A DNA stretch of 24,830 bases from CAZQLE01 sp964593905 (GTDB lineage Bacteria > Chloroflexota > Anaerolineae > Anaerolineales > Anaerolineaceae), in contig CAZQLE010000031.1 of the NCBI GenBank assembly GCA_964593905.1, positions 1 through 24,830 on the forward strand, in the 5' to 3' direction. Both the position numbers and the translations under genes were made by a program. A model generated the notes under the pieces. It was not told the origin of the DNA. It made no database searches and saw only the letters and a program-made list of their open reading frames with translations. Of this stretch, positions 22,296-24,830 are shown one piece after another. Within the stretch, counting starts at the first letter, position 1, and each line of letters starts with the position of its first letter.

Positions 22296-23279
22296 ATGGA
22301 GTTATCCAGGGATGTCAAACTGGAAATGTACTGGATGATGCTCCTCTCCCGCAGATTGGATGAGCGCGCCTGGGTGTTGCATCGCCAGGGGAAGATTGCG
22401 TTTCACATCTCGGGCATCGGACATGAAGCGGCGCAGGTGGGCGCCGCGTTTGCGTTAAAGCGCGGTCACGACTGGGTGACCCCCTATTACCGCGACCTGG
22501 CTTTGCTGGTCTGTCTGGGCTATTCGCCGCGTGATTTTATGCTGGCGCTGACCGGCAAGAGCGGCGAACCGACTTCGGGCGGGCGGCAGATGCCCAGTCA
22601 TTTTAGCTTGCGGGCGGCCAATGTGGTCAGCCATTCTGCGCCGGTCGCCACCCAGACCGTGCATGCCGCCGGGATTGGCCTGGCGATCAAAATGAACCAT
22701 GAAGACCGGGTTGTTCTCACCACCCTGGGTGAAGGTTCCACCTCACAGGGCGAATGGTATGAGGGCGTGAACTGGGCGGCGGTACACCGTTTGCCGGTCA
22801 TTTTTATTGTGCAAAACAACCGGTATGCCATTTCGGTACGGCCCGAACAACAGATGGCGGTCAAAAGTGCGGCCGATAAGGCCTGCGGGCTGGGCCTTTC
22901 GGGGCGGGCAGTGGATGGAACCAATGTGTTTGCGGTCTATCAGGAAGTGGCTCAGGCTGTCAGTGATGCGCGCAGCGGGTTGGGCCCAACATTGATCGAA
23001 ACACAGCTTTACCGCATCACCCCGCATTCTTCAGATGACGATGACCGCACGTATCGTTCGCGCGAAGAAGTGGAAGAAAACAAGAAACGCGACCCGCTGC
23101 TGGTGGCGCGGACCTTGTTGGAAGAAGAAGGCCTATTAACCGCCGCGCTGGTGGAAGAATATGAAACGCGCGCAAAAGAAATGATTGATGAAGCGGTGCG
23201 CTTTGCCGAGCAGGCGCCCTACCCGGCGGTTGAAGAAGCGGCTTACCCGGTCTATGCTGAGGAGATTCGTCATGGCTGA
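22296..23279 (+). CDS. 2-oxoisovalerate (branched-chain 2-oxoacid) dehydrogenase E1 component, alpha subunit
   Basis: This 327-aa TPP-dependent subunit decarboxylates 2-oxoacids from valine, leucine and isoleucine and passes the acyl group to the lipoyl arm of E2. The TPP motif runs from GEGSTSQGEW (145) to VQNN (175). YYRDLALLVCLGYSPRD (64-80), GRQMPSHF (96-103) and PHSSDDDDRTYRS (the phosphorylation-loop region of mammalian homologues) resemble branched-chain rather than pyruvate enzymes. AAGGAGG precedes the ATG. Its stop overlaps the E1 beta start by 8 bases. A pyruvate or acetoin dehydrogenase role is less likely but not excluded. It is the first gene of the operon. Confidence 0.92.
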   Translation: MELSRDVKLEMYWMMLLSRRLDERAWVLHRQGKIAFHISGIGHEAAQVGAAFALKRGHDWVTPYYRDLALLVCLGYSPRDFMLALTGKSGEPTSGGRQMPSHFSLRAANVVSHSAPVATQTVHAAGIGLAIKMNHEDRVVLTTLGEGSTSQGEWYEGVNWAAVHRLPVIFIVQNNRYAISVRPEQQMAVKSAADKACGLGLSGRAVDGTNVFAVYQEVAQAVSDARSGLGPTLIETQLYRITPHSSDDDDRTYRSREEVEENKKRDPLLVARTLLEEEGLLTAALVEEYETRAKEMIDEAVRFAEQAPYPAVEEAAYPVYAEEIRHG

Positions 23280-24255
23280 GATGACCCTGGTGGAAGCTGT
23301 GCGACAGGCAATGGAAGAGGAAATGGCACGCGATTCGCGCGTGTTTCTGGTGGGGGAAGATGTGGGCAAACGTGGCGGGGTTTTTCGGGCCACGGTGGGG
23401 CTGTATGACCGGTTTGGCGAAGAGCGGGTGATCGATTCTCCGCTGGCCGAGTTGTCGATTGTGGGGGTGGGGATCGGCGCGGCATTATATGGGATGCGCC
23501 CGGTGTGCGAGATTCAGTTTGCCGATTTTATTTACCCGGCCCTTAATCAGATCGTCAGTGAAGCGGCCAAGATGTGTTACCGCACCAACGGCGAATGGAC
23601 CGTGCCGCTGGTGATTCGCGCCCCGTATGGCGGCGGGATCGGCGGCGGGCTGTACCATTCGCAGAGTGTGGAGGCGTTCTTCACCCATGTGCCGGGGTTG
23701 AAGGTGGTGATTCCATCCAACCCCTATGACGCCAAAGGTCTGTTGAAATCGGCGGTGCGCGACCCGAACCCGGTGCTGTTCTTTGAACCCAAAAAAGGTT
23801 ACCGTCTGATTAAAGGCGAGGTGCCTGAGGGCGATTATACGGTGCCCATTGGCCCGGCCAGGGTCTCGCGGGTTGGCAGTGATCTGACCGTGTTTGCCTA
23901 CGGCATGATGCATTATTATGCCCTGCAGGCAGCTGAGAAGGCCGCCCAGGAGGGTATCGCGGTGGAGGTGGTTGATTTACGCACCCTCTACCCGGTGGAC
24001 CGTGAAACGGTGCTCGGCTCGGTGCGCAAGACCGGCAAGGCATTGATCGTGCATGAAGACAACCTCACCGGTGGGTATGGCGGCGAGATCGCGGCGATCA
24101 TTGCCGAACACGCCTTTACCGATCTGGATGCACCGGTGCGGCGTCTGGCCGGACCGGATGTGCCGGGTGTGCCTTTTAGCCACCCGCTGCAAGACTGGTT
24201 TATGATCAATACTGAAAAAATAACAACCGCCATCCGCGAGCTGGCGAGATATTAG
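23272..24255 (+). CDS. Branched-chain 2-oxoacid dehydrogenase E1 component, beta subunit
   Basis: This 327-aa partner forms the alpha2beta2 E1 heterotetramer with the preceding protein. The sequence VGEDVGKRGGVFRATVGL, the ERVIDSPLAE segment, the YGMRPVCEIQFADFIYPALNQI stretch, RAPYGGGIGGGLYHSQS and LAGPDVPGVPFSHPLQ strongly resemble Bacillus BkdAB. The ATG at 23272 with GAGGAG about seven bases upstream overlaps the E1 alpha stop by 8 bases; an in-frame reading from 23185 would add a basic shadow N-terminus and is rejected. The E2 gene starts 9 bp after its stop. E1 beta supplies part of the TPP site. Confidence 0.93.
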   Translation: MAEMTLVEAVRQAMEEEMARDSRVFLVGEDVGKRGGVFRATVGLYDRFGEERVIDSPLAELSIVGVGIGAALYGMRPVCEIQFADFIYPALNQIVSEAAKMCYRTNGEWTVPLVIRAPYGGGIGGGLYHSQSVEAFFTHVPGLKVVIPSNPYDAKGLLKSAVRDPNPVLFFEPKKGYRLIKGEVPEGDYTVPIGPARVSRVGSDLTVFAYGMMHYYALQAAEKAAQEGIAVEVVDLRTLYPVDRETVLGSVRKTGKALIVHEDNLTGGYGGEIAAIIAEHAFTDLDAPVRRLAGPDVPGVPFSHPLQDWFMINTEKITTAIRELARY

Positions 24256-24264
24256 GAGGCAGGC

Positions 24265-24830
24265 ATGGCAACCAGGGTCATCATGCCCCAACTGGGCGAA
24301 TCGGTGGTTGAAGGTACGGTGGGAAAATGGTTGAAACAGGAAGGTGAAACGGTCGTTGAATATGAAGCGCTGTTGGAAGTGGAAACAGATAAAGTGGGCA
24401 CCGAAATTCCCAGCCCGGCCGGCGGGGTGGTGTTGAAAATTCTTGCGCCCGATGGCATGACGGTGAAGGCGGGTACGATTATCGCCTGGATCGGGCAGCC
24501 AGGCGAGGCTTTGGCCGATGAAGCCGCGCCGCCGGATGTGAGCGCGGCGGCGCTGCCGCAAGACACCCGGCCGGGCATCGAGGCCGGGCGCGACCGCGCT
24601 CTGGGGTTTATCTCGCCGGTGGTGGCAAAACTGGCCCGTGAACATCAGGTGGACCTGACCCAGGTGGGCGGCACGGGTGAGGGCGGACGGATCACCAAGA
24701 AAGATATTGTGGCTTATGTGGAGGGCCGGGCCACCCCCGAACCCTCGGCCTGGGAGACGCCCGGCGAGGGCGATCTGTTCCGTCCAACCGAGTTGATGTT
24801 TGCCGCGGGTGTGCCTGCGCCTGCCGCAGC
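24265..24830 (+). CDS. Dihydrolipoamide acyltransferase E2 component (C-terminal part beyond the window)
   Basis: The 188 visible codons start with AGGAGG before the ATG and are still open at the right edge. The lipoyl domain covers about 2-77, with the lipoyl lysine K43 in VETDKVGTEIPSP. A Pro/Ala-rich linker leads to the peripheral-subunit-binding domain at about 112-150 (FISPVVAKLAREHQVDLTQVGGTGEGGRITKKDIVAYVE), which binds E1 or E3. The catalytic acyltransferase domain should follow outside the window. With the two E1 subunits it makes the core of the branched-chain dehydrogenase complex. No E3 gene is visible. Confidence 0.93.
   Translation, partial: MATRVIMPQLGESVVEGTVGKWLKQEGETVVEYEALLEVETDKVGTEIPSPAGGVVLKILAPDGMTVKAGTIIAWIGQPGEALADEAAPPDVSAAALPQDTRPGIEAGRDRALGFISPVVAKLAREHQVDLTQVGGTGEGGRITKKDIVAYVEGRATPEPSAWETPGEGDLFRPTELMFAAGVPAPAA

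Noticed and set aside
1..24830. CRISPR arrays, tRNA or rRNA genes, transposases, prophage genes
   Set aside because: I looked for regularly spaced repeats, tRNA cloverleaf signatures and transposase motifs and saw none; only the small repeat cluster at 8518-8864 is repeat-like.

Overview
The window is GC-rich, densely packed bacterial chromosome with no phage, CRISPR, rRNA or tRNA. The gene styles best fit an anaerobic or facultative member of the Chloroflexota, probably Anaerolineae. These styles are a short EF-Ts, a single-chain pyruvate:ferredoxin oxidoreductase paired with a dihydroorotate-dehydrogenase-like protein, metal-transport permeases with winged-helix tails, and LysM lipoproteins. 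The assignment is an inference from style, not from a marker-gene comparison.

Layout. (1) 1-4390, minus strand: a manganese/iron/zinc ABC uptake operon (binding lipoprotein, ATPase, two permeases) ending in its DtxR/MntR-type repressor, which runs off the left edge. The operon starts at a near-consensus promoter whose -10 box lies inside a 34-bp perfect palindrome with a DtxR-type core. (2) 4458-5482, plus: an operon of an FmdB-type zinc ribbon, a CsoR-family repressor with CstR-like residues, and an OsmC-family thiol protein. A dyad overlaps its promoter. (3) 5495-7531: thrC-thrB, translationally coupled. (4) 7708-8352: a lipoprotein with two LysM domains, then about 740 bp without a gene that carries repeat-like, non-coding DNA. 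(5) 9090-9614: an ADP-ribose-type NUDIX hydrolase. (6) 9615-14527: a structured leader, nifJ (PFOR), a dihydroorotate-dehydrogenase-like gene and a strong terminator. (7) 14546-18014, minus: a three-gene ABC-2 exporter and a regulator with two MerR domains. (8) 18079-20625, minus: pyrH on its own promoter, then (upstream on that strand) the tsf and rpsB operon with its promoter, a structured rpsB leader and a terminator. (9) 20817-22089, plus: a 44-residue single-span membrane protein followed by a YeiH-family transporter. (10) 22296 to the right edge: branched-chain 2-oxoacid dehydrogenase E1 alpha, E1 beta and a truncated E2.

How the genes work together. PFOR and the branched-chain dehydrogenase complex both make acyl-CoA from 2-oxoacids, one feeding ferredoxin and the other NAD. 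The metal operon looks autoregulated by its own last gene. The zinc ribbon/CsoR/OsmC operon looks like a small thiol or sulfane-sulfur stress module. The most interesting items for follow-up are the permease-winged-helix fusions, the CstR-like operon, the folded nifJ leader, the PFOR-linked dehydrogenase that lacks its usual catalytic cysteine, the split YeiH N-terminus, and the tandem MerR regulator beside the exporter.
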